In this document: one piece after another, positions 8,232 through 16,532 of the stretch
Numbering within the stretch: position 1 is the stretch's first letter
Layout of the letters: each line of letters begins with the position of its first letter
Assembly (NCBI GenBank): GCA_037446165.1
Contig: JBBIJC010000001.1
Coordinates: 26,335 to 90,334 of the forward strand
DNA: 64,000 bases
Direction: 5' to 3'
DNA from: Parasulfuritortus sp037446165
GTDB lineage: Bacteria; Pseudomonadota; Gammaproteobacteria; Burkholderiales; Thiobacillaceae
The notes under the pieces: generated by a model
What the model saw: the letters and a program-made list of their open reading frames with translations, nothing else
What the model was told of the DNA's origin: nothing
Database searches by the model: none
Translations under genes and position numbers: made by a program

Positions 8232-8950
8232 GCACGCTCAAGGCCGCAGGCCTGAAAAAGAATTACAAGTCGCGCCAGGTGGTCAACGACGTGGCCATCG
8301 AGGTTCACAGCGGCGAGGTGGTGGGTCTGCTCGGCCCGAACGGCGCGGGCAAGACGACCTGTTTCTACATGCTGGTCGGACTGGTCGGCGCGGACGGTGG
8401 CCGCATTCTTCTGGATCAGCATGACATCACCCACCTGCCGGTCTACAAACGCGCCCGGCTCGGCCTCAGTTATCTGCCGCAGGAGGCGTCGATCTTCCGC
8501 AAGCTGACGGTGTCCGAAAACATCGCGGCCGTGCTCGAACTGAAGGGCTTCGATGCCGACGGGGTCGAAGAGCATCTGGAAAACCTGCTCATCGACCTGA
8601 ATATCGGCCATCTGCGCGATGCCCAGGCAATCAGCCTGTCCGGCGGCGAGCGGCGACGGGTGGAGATCGCCCGGACCCTGGCCATGCAGCCGAGTTTCGT
8701 CTTGCTGGACGAGCCCTTCGCCGGCATCGATCCGATTTCCGTGATCGATATCCAGAAGATCGTCCGTTTCCTGCTGGATCGGGATATCGGCGTCCTGATC
8801 ACCGACCATAATGTCCGCGAGACGCTGGGCATCTGTGACCGGGCCTACATCCTCAACGATGGCCAGGTGTTGGCGTCCGGCACGCCCAACGAGATCATTT
8901 ATAATGAAAGCGTCCGCAAGGTCTACTTGGGTGAACACTTCCGACTTTAA
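8228..8950 (+). CDS. lptB: LPS export ABC transporter ATP-binding protein LptB
   Basis: LptB is the cytoplasmic ATPase of LptB2FG, which extracts lipopolysaccharide from the inner membrane. The 240-aa protein has Walker A GPNGAGKTT, the Q-loop region LPQEASIFRKL, signature LSGGERRR, Walker B VLLDEPFAGID and the H-loop LITDHNV. Length and motifs match the family. lptFG are not in this window, as usual. rpoN starts 36 bases downstream. Confidence 0.96.
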   Translation: MSTLKAAGLKKNYKSRQVVNDVAIEVHSGEVVGLLGPNGAGKTTCFYMLVGLVGADGGRILLDQHDITHLPVYKRARLGLSYLPQEASIFRKLTVSENIAAVLELKGFDADGVEEHLENLLIDLNIGHLRDAQAISLSGGERRRVEIARTLAMQPSFVLLDEPFAGIDPISVIDIQKIVRFLLDRDIGVLITDHNVRETLGICDRAYILNDGQVLASGTPNEIIYNESVRKVYLGEHFRL

Positions 8951-8986
8951 TTGCCTCGCCTGGCTGCATTCTGGCCGGCCCTCACG

Positions 8987-10417
8987 ATGAAGCAAAGCCT
9001 ACAGCTCAAGCTATCGCATCAACTCACCCTGACGCCCCAGTTGCAGCAGTCGATCCGTCTGCTGCAACTGTCGACCCAGGAGTTGAACCAGGAGCTCGAT
9101 CAGATGCTCCAGGAGAACCCCATGCTGGAGCGGGGCGAGGAGCGTATTGGCCAGGGTAGCGAGGCTCCGAGCGGGGAGGGTGAGAGTGCGGCACCCGGCC
9201 AGGAGGCGGAAACCACCACCCGTGACGAATCGGATTCGGTCTACGAGGAAATGGCCTGGGGCGACCGCCATGTCTCTTCGGGGTCGGATGACGACGATGA
9301 TGACGACCGGGGCTATCAGCAGGCCGACGATGAAAGCCGCAGCCTGCGCCAGCATCTGATCGCCCAGATTGCCATGATGCATTTGAGCGATCAGGATCGG
9401 CAGCTGATCAGTTTCATGGTCGAGGCGCTCGATGAAGATGGCTACCTGAGCCTGAGTCTGGAAGAACTGGCGGAGATGGTCCCGGCCGAGCTCGATGTCG
9501 GCGTGGACGAACTGCTGACCACGCTGCGGCTTCTGCAGAGTCTCGACCCGCCTGGAGTGGGCGCTCGCGACCTGGGCGAGAGCCTGCGTCTGCAGCTGAA
9601 CGAATTGCCCGACGATACCCCGTTCCTGGGCCAGGCCAAGCGCCTGGTCAGTCAGCACCTCGACCTGCTGGCGGAGCGGGAATACGGCAAGCTGAAAAAA
9701 CTGCTTGGCATTACCGACGACCACGATTTCATCGCCGTCCGGCAGCTGATCACCTCCATGAACCCTCGCCCGGCAGCCCGCTTCGCGTCGAACAAGACGC
9801 AGTATGTGGTGCCCGACGTCTTTGTGCGCAAGGTGAAGGGCGAGTGGGTGGTCAGCCTGAATCCCGAGGCCATGCCCAAGCTGCGCATCAACGAGGTCTA
9901 CGCCAACATCCTGCGTCAGAATCGGGGCAGCGGCGGTCAGTTGTCCGGTCAGATGCAGGAGGCCCGCTGGCTGATCAAGAATATCCAGCAGCGGTTCCAG
10001 ACCATCCTGCGGGTATCCCAGGCGATCCTGGATCGGCAGCGGTTGTTCTTCGAGCATGGTGAGGTGGCCATGCGGCCGCTGGTCCTGCGCGAGATCGCGG
10101 AGGCGGTCGGCTTGCACGAGTCCACCATATCCCGGGTCACGACTCAAAAGTATATGATGACGCCGCGAGGCCTCTACGAATTCAAGTATTTCTTTGGCAA
10201 CGGCTTGGCCACCGAGGCCGGGGGCGCCGCCTCCAGCACGGCAATCAAGGCCCTGCTCCGACAGTTCATCGAAGCCGAGACTGGCAACAGCCCCTTGTCC
10301 GATAACGCCATTTCGGAGATGCTGGGCAAACAGGGCTTTGTCGTGGCCCGCCGGACCGTCGCCAAATACCGGGAACAGATGAATATCCCGCCCGCCAACC
10401 AACGCAAGTCGCTGTGA
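8987..10417 (+). CDS. rpoN: RNA polymerase sigma-54 factor RpoN
   Basis: Sigma-54 directs RNA polymerase to -24/-12 promoters that need AAA+ activators such as the PilR at 41922. The 476-aa protein has the Gln/Leu-rich region I (MKQSLQLKLSHQLTLTPQLQ), an acidic linker with a run of seven Asp residues, the core-binding domain, an HTH around ESTISRVTTQKY, and the C-terminal RpoN box ARRTVAKYRE. ATG 8987 is chosen because region I begins there; the frame's earlier TTG at 8951 adds nothing family-like. The lptB-rpoN-hpf-ptsN order is conserved in proteobacteria. Confidence 0.96.
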   Translation: MKQSLQLKLSHQLTLTPQLQQSIRLLQLSTQELNQELDQMLQENPMLERGEERIGQGSEAPSGEGESAAPGQEAETTTRDESDSVYEEMAWGDRHVSSGSDDDDDDDRGYQQADDESRSLRQHLIAQIAMMHLSDQDRQLISFMVEALDEDGYLSLSLEELAEMVPAELDVGVDELLTTLRLLQSLDPPGVGARDLGESLRLQLNELPDDTPFLGQAKRLVSQHLDLLAEREYGKLKKLLGITDDHDFIAVRQLITSMNPRPAARFASNKTQYVVPDVFVRKVKGEWVVSLNPEAMPKLRINEVYANILRQNRGSGGQLSGQMQEARWLIKNIQQRFQTILRVSQAILDRQRLFFEHGEVAMRPLVLREIAEAVGLHESTISRVTTQKYMMTPRGLYEFKYFFGNGLATEAGGAASSTAIKALLRQFIEAETGNSPLSDNAISEMLGKQGFVVARRTVAKYREQMNIPPANQRKSL

Positions 10418-10443
10418 CTTGCCCTTTTGCAACAGGAGTGCAT

Positions 10444-10776
10444 ATGAACCTCACCATCACTGGCCACCATCTGGAAGTCACCCCCGCCCTGCGTGGTTAT
10501 GTCGAAGAAAAGCTCAAGCGGGTCACCCGCCACTTCGACCATGTCATCGACGTGACGGTGATCCTGACCGTAGAGAAGTTGAAGCACAAAGCCGAGGTCA
10601 ACGTGCATGTGGCCGGCAAGGACATCTTCGTCGAAGCGATCGAGGACGACATGTACGCCGCGGTCGATGCACTGGCCGACAAGCTGGACCGCCAGGTGGT
10701 CAAGCACAAGGAAAAGAACGGCGGCAACCACCGGGAAGCCGGCGCGCTGAAGCGGCAGAGCGTGGAGCTGGAATAA
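10444..10776 (+). CDS. hpf: Ribosome hibernation promoting factor
   Basis: HPF binds the 30S decoding region in stationary phase and inactivates ribosomes. The 110-aa product is a short-form HPF/YfiA protein, with MNLTITGHHLEVTPALRGYV at the start and KDIFVEAIEDDMYAAVDALA in the RNA-binding alpha-beta core. AGGAG at 10434-10438 places the start at ATG 10444. It sits between rpoN and ptsN, the usual position for this gene. Confidence 0.94.
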   Translation: MNLTITGHHLEVTPALRGYVEEKLKRVTRHFDHVIDVTVILTVEKLKHKAEVNVHVAGKDIFVEAIEDDMYAAVDALADKLDRQVVKHKEKNGGNHREAGALKRQSVELE

Positions 10777-10813
10777 CCCGTACCCCGCCCCGGCGGGAAA
10801 CACGGTAAAGGCC

Positions 10814-11269
10814 ATGAACCTCATCTCGACTCTGCTCAAGCCGGAAAATGTCTTTTCCGACCTCGAGGTCAGCAGCAAGAAGCGGCTGTTTGAACTGGTC
10901 GGGCAGGCCTTTCAGGCCAGCGAAGGGGTCTCCGCCAAGGATGTGTTTGAAAGCCTGGTCTCAAGGGAGAGACTGGGCTGTACCGCACTCGGTCATGGCA
11001 TTGCCATTCCGCACGGGCGGATCAAGGGCCTGAAGGAAACCGCCTGCGCCTTTATCCGGACCAAGGCGCCGATCGACTTTGATGCGCCGGACAGCGTCCC
11101 GGTCGATTTGCTGTTCATCCTGCTGGTACCTGCCACGGCCACCGATCTGCATTTGCAGATCCTGGCCGAGCTGGCCCAGATGTTCAGCGAGAAAGAGATG
11201 CGCGACCAGATGCGTAGCGTGTCCGACGCCAACAAGTTGTACCAGCTGATCCGGGAATGGACACCGTAG
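10814..11269 (+). CDS. ptsN: Nitrogen-PTS phosphocarrier EIIA(Ntr)
   Basis: PtsN is the terminal phosphocarrier of the regulatory nitrogen PTS and adjusts potassium, nitrogen and sigma-54-linked functions. The 151-aa protein has the PTS EIIA type-2 fold with the phospho-accepting His67 in GHGIAIPHGRI. The DLLFILLVPA and LAELAQMFSEKEM segments are typical. Its 3' end overlaps hprK by 13 bases. The partner enzyme genes (EI-Ntr, NPr) are not nearby. Confidence 0.93.
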   Translation: MNLISTLLKPENVFSDLEVSSKKRLFELVGQAFQASEGVSAKDVFESLVSRERLGCTALGHGIAIPHGRIKGLKETACAFIRTKAPIDFDAPDSVPVDLLFILLVPATATDLHLQILAELAQMFSEKEMRDQMRSVSDANKLYQLIREWTP

Positions 11270-12222
11270 TCAACCACCTCACGGTCGAGGAGTTGTTCCG
11301 TCAGGCTGGCGAGAGTTTGCGCCTGACCTGGTTGTCCGGTCGTGCGGGCGGCAACCGGCGGCTGACTTCGGAGACCATCCAGAAGCCGACGCTGGCCCTG
11401 ATCGGCCACCTCAATTTCGTTCACCCAAACCGGGTGCAAGTGCTGGGCTGCGCCGAGATGGATTACCTGCGCAAGCTGGACGATGCGGCCATGCAAAAGG
11501 CCATCGACAACCTCTTTGCCACCGAGTTGGCGGCCGTGGTCGTGGCCAATGGCGAGGAAGTCCCGCCACCCCTGGCCGATGCGGCCGAGCGCACAGCAAC
11601 GCCCTTGTTCACCACGCCCGAACAGAGCCCTCAACTGATGCAGGTACTGTCCCACATCATCACCCAGGCATTGGCGCCGTCGACCATATTGCATGGCGTG
11701 TTTCTGGAGGTGCTGGGGTTGGGCATCATGATCAGCGGTGATGCCTCGGTGGGCAAGAGCGAGCTGGCCCTGGAGCTGATTTCGCGTGGCCATCGCCTGG
11801 TCGCCGACGATGTGCTGGAGGTTTATGCGGTGTCGCCGGATACCCTCGAGGGCCGGTGCCCGATCCTGCTGCAGGACTACATGGAGGTCCGCGGCCTGGG
11901 GGTGCTGAACATCCGCCGACTGTTCGGCGAGACCGCGGTCAAGCACCGGAAGAACCTCAAGCTGATCATTCACCTGACCCCGGCCGAGATGTGGGATGCC
12001 GTGGATCGTCTGGACATGAAGGCGGAGACCCGCGACATCCTTGGCATCCAGATTCCCGAAGCGCGTATTCCGGTCGCGGTTGGCCGCAACCTGGCGGTAC
12101 TAGTCGAAGTCGCCGTGCGCAACCACATTCTGCGTCTGCGCGGCTTCAACAGTACGGAGGAGTTTGTCGAGCGGCAGCGCATCTTCATGCAGGATCAGGG
12201 TCCGGACGACTGGGACGAATGA
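11257..12222 (+). CDS. hprK: HPr kinase/phosphorylase
   Basis: HprK phosphorylates and dephosphorylates a regulatory serine on HPr-type proteins. The 321-aa protein has the N-terminal HprK domain, a P-loop GDASVGKSELAL around residue 165, the VRGLGVLNIRRLFG signature and the phosphorylase-linked IQIPEARIPV segment. It belongs to the ptsN-hprK-rapZ block, and its stop overlaps the rapZ start by four bases. Confidence 0.95.
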   Translation: MDTVVNHLTVEELFRQAGESLRLTWLSGRAGGNRRLTSETIQKPTLALIGHLNFVHPNRVQVLGCAEMDYLRKLDDAAMQKAIDNLFATELAAVVVANGEEVPPPLADAAERTATPLFTTPEQSPQLMQVLSHIITQALAPSTILHGVFLEVLGLGIMISGDASVGKSELALELISRGHRLVADDVLEVYAVSPDTLEGRCPILLQDYMEVRGLGVLNIRRLFGETAVKHRKNLKLIIHLTPAEMWDAVDRLDMKAETRDILGIQIPEARIPVAVGRNLAVLVEVAVRNHILRLRGFNSTEEFVERQRIFMQDQGPDDWDE

Positions 12223-13061
12223 GCGCCATGCGTCTAGTCGTCATCAGCGGCCTGTCCGGTTCCGGTAAAAGTGTCGCACTCAAGGCGCTGGAAGACGGCG
12301 GCTATTACTGCATTGACAACCTGCCGGCCGACATGTTGCCGGATGTGGTCGATCATCTGGGCAGAAGCGGTTGCACGGACCTGGCGGTCAGCATCGATGC
12401 GCGCAGTGCTACCGGGCTGGTTGGAGTGCCCGAGGCGCTCGATGCCCTGCGCGCCAGGGTTGAGCTGAAGGTGATTTTTCTCGATGCCAAGGACGATGCC
12501 CTGGTCAAACGATTTTCCGAGACCCGCCGCCGCCATCCCCTGAACACCGGCGAGCGTTCCCTGCAGGAATGCATCCGGGAAGAACGGGACTTGCTGGAGC
12601 CTTTGTCCAGCCGTGCCCACCATCTCGATACCAGCGAGCTGCTGGCCAACAACCTGCGTGACTGGGTTCGTGATTTTTGCCGGCTGCGAAATGCCGCCTT
12701 TACCCTGGTCTTCCAGTCCTTTGGTTTCAAGCACGGCATCCCGCTCGATGCCGACCTGGTGTTCGATGTGCGCTGCCTGCCCAACCCTCACTATGATCCG
12801 CAGTTGCGCAGCTTGACCGGGCGCGATGCCCCGGTGATCGATTTTCTGCGCTGCCATGAGCGGGTGCGGACGATGCTCGGCGACATTCAAGCCTATGTCG
12901 AGAAGTGGCTGCCTGATTACATCGCCGACAACCGCAGCTATTTCACCGTGGCCATCGGCTGTACCGGCGGCCAGCATCGTTCGGTGTACTTTGCCGAGAC
13001 TCTGGCGAAGCACTTCCGCGCCAGCCAGGAGGTCTTGGTCCGGCACCGGGAATTGCCGTGA
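12219..13061 (+). CDS. rapZ: RNase adapter protein RapZ
   Basis: RapZ is a nucleotide-binding adapter that in enterobacteria targets the GlmZ small RNA to RNase E and senses glucosamine 6-phosphate. The 280-aa protein has Walker A GLSGSGKS at residues 11-18, a GYYCIDNLP motif and the conserved C-terminal domain with LVFDVRCLPNP and IGCTGGQHRSVY. I use the ATG at 12219, which overlaps the hprK stop; an ATG three codons later is equally possible. Its target in betaproteobacteria is not established. Confidence 0.94.
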   Translation: MSAMRLVVISGLSGSGKSVALKALEDGGYYCIDNLPADMLPDVVDHLGRSGCTDLAVSIDARSATGLVGVPEALDALRARVELKVIFLDAKDDALVKRFSETRRRHPLNTGERSLQECIREERDLLEPLSSRAHHLDTSELLANNLRDWVRDFCRLRNAAFTLVFQSFGFKHGIPLDADLVFDVRCLPNPHYDPQLRSLTGRDAPVIDFLRCHERVRTMLGDIQAYVEKWLPDYIADNRSYFTVAIGCTGGQHRSVYFAETLAKHFRASQEVLVRHRELP

Positions 13062-13423
13062 AACCGGTCGCTGCCTTTGGCCTGGTGCGGCCGGGCGACT
13101 GGCTGGTGCTGGCCGCTACGGGCGTCCTGATCGTTGCGCTATGGGGGCATGGCAGCAACGGCGACCGAGTGGTGATCAAACAGGAGGGCCGGCTGTTTCT
13201 GGAAACATCGCCCCGGCTTGATCGGGAAATCGCCGTGCCCGGACCGCTGGGCGTGACGCTGGTCGAGATTCATGGCGGCCGGGTACGGATCAAGTCCGAT
13301 CCTGGCCCGCATCAGATCTGCGTCAAACAGGGCTGGCTGGGGCCGGGTCAGGTGGCCATCTGCCTGCCCAACCGGGTCAGCGTCGAGCGCGGGGCAAGCG
13401 TCTATGACTCCCTCAATTATTAG
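13058..13423 (+). CDS. NusG domain II-containing membrane-anchored protein
   Basis: A 121-aa protein with one N-terminal membrane helix (DWLVLAATGVLIVALWG, about 13-29) and an extracytoplasmic NusG_II-type beta domain that includes VEIHGGRVRIKSDPG and the C-terminal ICLPNRVSVE strand. It starts at a GTG overlapping the rapZ stop (GTGA) and ends 20 bases inside the next gene. The NusG_II and Gx-transporter pair recurs in many bacteria, often beside ApbE-type flavin transferases. Its role is not known. One Cys (about residue 88) and one nearer the C terminus face outside. Confidence 0.82.
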   Translation: MKPVAAFGLVRPGDWLVLAATGVLIVALWGHGSNGDRVVIKQEGRLFLETSPRLDREIAVPGPLGVTLVEIHGGRVRIKSDPGPHQICVKQGWLGPGQVAICLPNRVSVERGASVYDSLNY

Positions 13424-13916
13424 CCTGGAGATCACCGCCGAGGATCGGCGCATTGCTGGCCTGGCAGCGGTGGCGGTGGGCCTGACCCTGGCCGAGGCCG
13501 CGATCCCGCTACCCCTGCCCGGGGTCAAGCCGGGGTTAGCCAATATCGTCACCCTGATCGTGTTGTATCAGTTCGGCTGGAGGGCCGCGGTCTGGGTGTC
13601 GCTGCTGCGCATTGTGGCGGGCGCCCTGGCGTTGGGTACCTTCCTCACCCCCACCTTCGTCATGAGCCTGGCCGGCGGACTGGCCAGCCTGCTGATGCTG
13701 GGCCTGGCCGCACAACTGCCCCGGCGCCTGTTCGGTCCGGTCGGTTTGTCGGTACTGGCGGCGTTCACTCATATCGGGGCGCAGCTGGGCGTGGTTGGCG
13801 TCTGGCTGATGCCCGGTGTGAACCTGCTGCCGCTGCTGTCGGTGTTCCTGGGCGCGGCCTGGATCAGCGGGCTGGTCAATGGACTCGTGGTGGCGGGATT
13901 GTTGGAGAAAACATGA
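13404..13916 (+). CDS. Gx transporter family / heptaprenyl diphosphate synthase component I-like membrane protein
   Basis: A 170-aa integral membrane protein with about five hydrophobic helices. It resembles the Gx transporter (HepS-I-like) family, with the conserved stretch LPGVKPGLANIVTLIVLY and the glycine-rich SLAGGLASLLMLG. The ATG at 13404 is chosen because it starts just before the cytoplasmic N terminus and overlaps the NusG_II gene; earlier in-frame codons are antisense-like. The family resembles S components of energy-coupling transporters, so vitamin or isoprenoid-precursor uptake is possible. Co-location with ubiX and coq7 may hint at quinone metabolism, but this is inference. Confidence 0.78.
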   Translation: MTPSIISLEITAEDRRIAGLAAVAVGLTLAEAAIPLPLPGVKPGLANIVTLIVLYQFGWRAAVWVSLLRIVAGALALGTFLTPTFVMSLAGGLASLLMLGLAAQLPRRLFGPVGLSVLAAFTHIGAQLGVVGVWLMPGVNLLPLLSVFLGAAWISGLVNGLVVAGLLEKT

Positions 13917-14521
13917 TGAAACGCATCACCCTGGCCTGGACTGGCGCATCCGGCCTTGCCTATGGCCTCCGCTTGCTCGAATGCCTGCTGGGCGCTGGCT
14001 GTCGGGTCGATCTGCTGGTCTCCCAGGCCGCCCGCATCGTTGCCCGTCAGGAACTGGATCTGGCCCTGCCCAGCGACTCGACCGAGCTGGTCGCCATGCT
14101 CAATGGCCGCTTTGCCGGTCACCTTGGCGAACTCCGGGTCTATGGTGAAAAGGAGTGGTTCGCCCCGGCCGCATCCGGCTCCAATCCGGCCGACGCCATG
14201 GTGGTCTGCCCCTGCACCATGGGCAGCCTGGCCGCCATCGCTCACGGCCTCGCCGATAACCTGATCGAACGCGCCGCCGACGTGATGCTGAAGGAAAAGC
14301 GGCCCCTGATCCTGGTGCCCAGGGAGACCCCGTTTTCGCTCATCCACTTGAGGAATATGACCCAGCTGGCCGAGGCTGGCGCGACTATCCTGCCGGCCAA
14401 TCCGGGTTTCTATTACCGGCCCGATTCGGTGGCGCAGGTGACCGATTTCGTCGTCGCCCGCATTCTCGATCAGTTGTACATCGCCAACGACCTGCTGCCG
14501 CGCTGGGGCGGCGACGTATAA
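13913..14521 (+). CDS. ubiX: Flavin prenyltransferase UbiX
   Basis: UbiX attaches dimethylallyl phosphate to FMN to make the prenylated flavin cofactor of the UbiD decarboxylase in ubiquinone synthesis. The 202-aa protein has the flavoprotein motif TLAWTGASGLAYGLRLLE, CPCTMGSLAAIAHGLADNLI, and the conserved RPLILVPRETPFS segment. Its start overlaps the Gx gene by four bases. coq7 follows after 28 bases, so two ubiquinone steps are adjacent. ubiD is not in the window. Confidence 0.95.
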   Translation: MMKRITLAWTGASGLAYGLRLLECLLGAGCRVDLLVSQAARIVARQELDLALPSDSTELVAMLNGRFAGHLGELRVYGEKEWFAPAASGSNPADAMVVCPCTMGSLAAIAHGLADNLIERAADVMLKEKRPLILVPRETPFSLIHLRNMTQLAEAGATILPANPGFYYRPDSVAQVTDFVVARILDQLYIANDLLPRWGGDV

Positions 14522-14549
14522 TCAATACAGTAACGTTCTGGAGCCCGTC

Positions 14550-15179
14550 ATGCTGCCCATTCCCGATTCCCTGGTCCTGAACCTCGACAAGGCCCTGCGC
14601 ACTGTCTTCGCCACGGCGGTCAGCCGCCGGCCCTACCCCGATGCGGCACTTGAAGAGGTGGACATGACCGAGGCCGAGAAGCGCCACGCCGCCGGACTGA
14701 TGCGCATCAACCACAGCGGCGAGGTGTGCGCCCAGGCGCTCTACCAAGGACAGTCTCTGACCGCGCGCAATCCGGAGGCCGCCAAGGCGCTGGTCGAGGC
14801 TAGCAACGAGGAGACCGAGCATCTGGCCTGGTGCGAGCACCGCCTGGATGAGTTGGGCAGTCGCAAGAGTTTGCTCAATCCATTGTGGTATGCCGGGTCG
14901 TTCGGCCTGGGCGTGCTGGCCGGCGCACTGGGCGACAAGTGGAACCTGGGCTTCCTGGCCGAGACGGAACGCCAGGTGGAAGGGCATTTGAACGAACACC
15001 TGTCTCTTCTCCCCGAGCAGGACGCCAAGAGCCGCGCCATTGTCGAGCAGATGAAGACCGACGAGATCAAACATGCCGAAACCGCGGTCGCCCATGGCGG
15101 CGTGGAATTGCCCCTGCCGGTCAAGCTGGCGATGAAGCTGTCATCCAAGCTGCTGACCCGGACCGCGTATTACCTATGA
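14550..15179 (+). CDS. coq7: 3-demethoxyubiquinol 3-hydroxylase Coq7
   Basis: Coq7 is the di-iron monooxygenase of a late ubiquinone hydroxylation. It replaces the flavin enzyme UbiF in many betaproteobacteria. The 209-aa protein shows the iron-ligand motifs INHSGEVCAQ, NEETEHLAWCEHRL and MKTDEIKHAETA on the four-helix bundle. GGAG lies before the ATG at 14550. The stop overlaps the next gene by four bases. Confidence 0.95.
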   Translation: MLPIPDSLVLNLDKALRTVFATAVSRRPYPDAALEEVDMTEAEKRHAAGLMRINHSGEVCAQALYQGQSLTARNPEAAKALVEASNEETEHLAWCEHRLDELGSRKSLLNPLWYAGSFGLGVLAGALGDKWNLGFLAETERQVEGHLNEHLSLLPEQDAKSRAIVEQMKTDEIKHAETAVAHGGVELPLPVKLAMKLSSKLLTRTAYYL

Positions 15180-15487
15180 GCTTCGCCGAGCAGCTGGCCG
15201 GGCTGCCCGCCGTGGATCATCTGGCCGCAATAGAGCTGGCCGGGCCCGATGGGCAGCTGGAGCACATCGAGAACAAGCCCGGCAGCCAGGGTTCAGTCAA
15301 GGTTTATCACCACCTGATGCAGAAATATGGCGTTATTGACAGCTCGGCGGCGGAAGAGGGGCTGGTGCTTTATGCCGAACACAGCGCCGATGCCCGCGCC
15401 TATCCGGGCAAGCATCCCAATATCGACCGTCTGCTGGCCGTCATTGCCGACGGCCGGCCGTGGTCGGTGCGGGTTCAGGTCGCCTGA
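15176..15487 (+). CDS. DUF2322 family protein
   Basis: A 103-aa cytoplasmic protein that resembles the uncharacterised DUF2322 family of betaproteobacteria: MSFAEQLAGLPAVDHLAAIE at the start, ENKPGSQGS in the middle, and the YPGKHPNIDRLL segment near the end. No catalytic motif is apparent. It overlaps coq7 by four bases, and its last 13 bases overlap the convergent OsmC gene. Function is unknown; possible co-translation with coq7 is the only context. Confidence 0.72.
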   Translation: MSFAEQLAGLPAVDHLAAIELAGPDGQLEHIENKPGSQGSVKVYHHLMQKYGVIDSSAAEEGLVLYAEHSADARAYPGKHPNIDRLLAVIADGRPWSVRVQVA

Positions 15488-15903
15488 TCGACCTCGACAA
15501 TCTCGAAATCGTGCGTCACCTCGGCCGTCTTGGCCAGGATGATGGTGGCCGAGCAGTATTTCTCCGCCGACAGGTTGATCGCCCGCGCGACCACTTCCGG
15601 CTTCAGGCCGCGGCCCTTGACGATGAAGTGGAAATGAATCCTGGTGAATACCTTGGGATGCTCGGTTGCCCGCTCCGCGCTCAGTTCAACCTGGCAGTCG
15701 ACGACGTCCTGACGGCTTTTTTGCAGGATCATCACCACGTCGATGGAGGTGCAGCCGCCGGCGCCCATCAGCACCATTTCCATCGGGCGCGGGCCCAGGT
15801 TGCGGCCGCCGATATCTGGCGCGCCGTCCATGACGATGGCGTGGCCGCTGTCCGATTCGGCCATGAAGGCCATACCTTCGATCCATTTGACGCGTGCTTT
15901 CAT
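15475..15903 (-). CDS. OsmC family protein (YhfA-like)
   Basis: A 142-aa OsmC/Ohr-fold protein. The family's redox cysteines appear as GAGGCTSIDVV (Cys near residue 51) and AEKYCSATIIL (near residue 115), so a thiol-dependent peroxidase or related activity is possible. The sequence MKARVKWIEGMAFMAESDSG is closest to the YhfA subgroup, whose substrate is not settled. It is divergent from rplM and converges on the DUF2322 gene with a 13-base overlap. Confidence 0.85.
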   Translation of the reverse strand: MKARVKWIEGMAFMAESDSGHAIVMDGAPDIGGRNLGPRPMEMVLMGAGGCTSIDVVMILQKSRQDVVDCQVELSAERATEHPKVFTRIHFHFIVKGRGLKPEVVARAINLSAEKYCSATIILAKTAEVTHDFEIVEVDQAT

Positions 15904-16002
15904 GCTGGCTCCTGTTCGATATGCGCAGGCCGATTATCCGGATTATTGGCGCTCAGGACCAATCGCTGATTCGGCTCCCGGATCACGATTGTGTAATGAG
16001 GT

Positions 16003-16032
16003 TTGACACGAGGCCAGAACATCCAATAAAAT
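16003..16032 (+). promoter_or_regulatory. Sigma-70 promoter of rplM-rpsI
   Basis: TTGACA at 16003-16008 and TAAAAT at 16027-16032, with an 18-base spacer. Transcription would start near 16039 and leave a leader of about 55 bases before rplM. Confidence 0.65.
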
Positions 16033-16054
16033 CCGCGCCTTTCTGTAAGACCAC

Positions 16055-16072
16055 GCCCGAAGCTTATCGGGC
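16055..16072 (+). promoter_or_regulatory. Hairpin in the rplM leader
   Basis: GCCCGA (16055-16060) and TCGGGC (16067-16072) form a six-base-pair stem with a six-base loop, 21 bases before the rplM start. It could be the site of autogenous control by L13, known in E. coli, but no L13-binding consensus was checked. Confidence 0.35.
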
Positions 16073-16093
16073 AAAAATATTCAGGATCAAATC

Positions 16094-16522
16094 ATGAAAA
16101 CGTTTTCCGCTAAGTCGCATGAAGTCCAGCACGGCTGGTTCGTGGTGGACGCCACCGACAAGGTGCTCGGTCGTCTGGCCGCCGAGATCGCCCATCGGCT
16201 GCGCGGCAAGCACAAGGCCATCTATACCCCCCACGTCGATACCGGCGACTACATCGTCGTGGTCAATGCCGAGAAGATGCGCGTGACTGGCAACAAGGAA
16301 CTGGACAAGAAGTATTACCGCCACTCTGGTTACCCGGGCGGTATCTACGAAACCAATTATGGCGACATGCAAGCCAAGCATCCTGGCCGTGCCCTGGAAA
16401 AGGCGGTCAAGGGCATGCTGCCCAAGGGGCCCCTGGGCTACGCCATGATCAAGAAAATGAAGGTGTATGCCGGGACCGAACACCCGCACACCGCCCAACA
16501 GCCGCAAGTCCTGGAAATCTGA
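16094..16522 (+). CDS. rplM: 50S ribosomal protein L13
   Basis: L13 is an early-assembly 50S protein. The 142-aa product starts MKTFSAKSHEVQHGWFVVDA and contains the family signatures DKVLGRLAAEIAHRLRGKHK and VKGMLPKGPLGYAM. AGGA lies nine bases before the ATG. It forms the usual rplM-rpsI operon, ten bases ahead of rpsI. Confidence 0.98.
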   Translation: MKTFSAKSHEVQHGWFVVDATDKVLGRLAAEIAHRLRGKHKAIYTPHVDTGDYIVVVNAEKMRVTGNKELDKKYYRHSGYPGGIYETNYGDMQAKHPGRALEKAVKGMLPKGPLGYAMIKKMKVYAGTEHPHTAQQPQVLEI

Positions 16523-16532
16523 GGAATAGATC

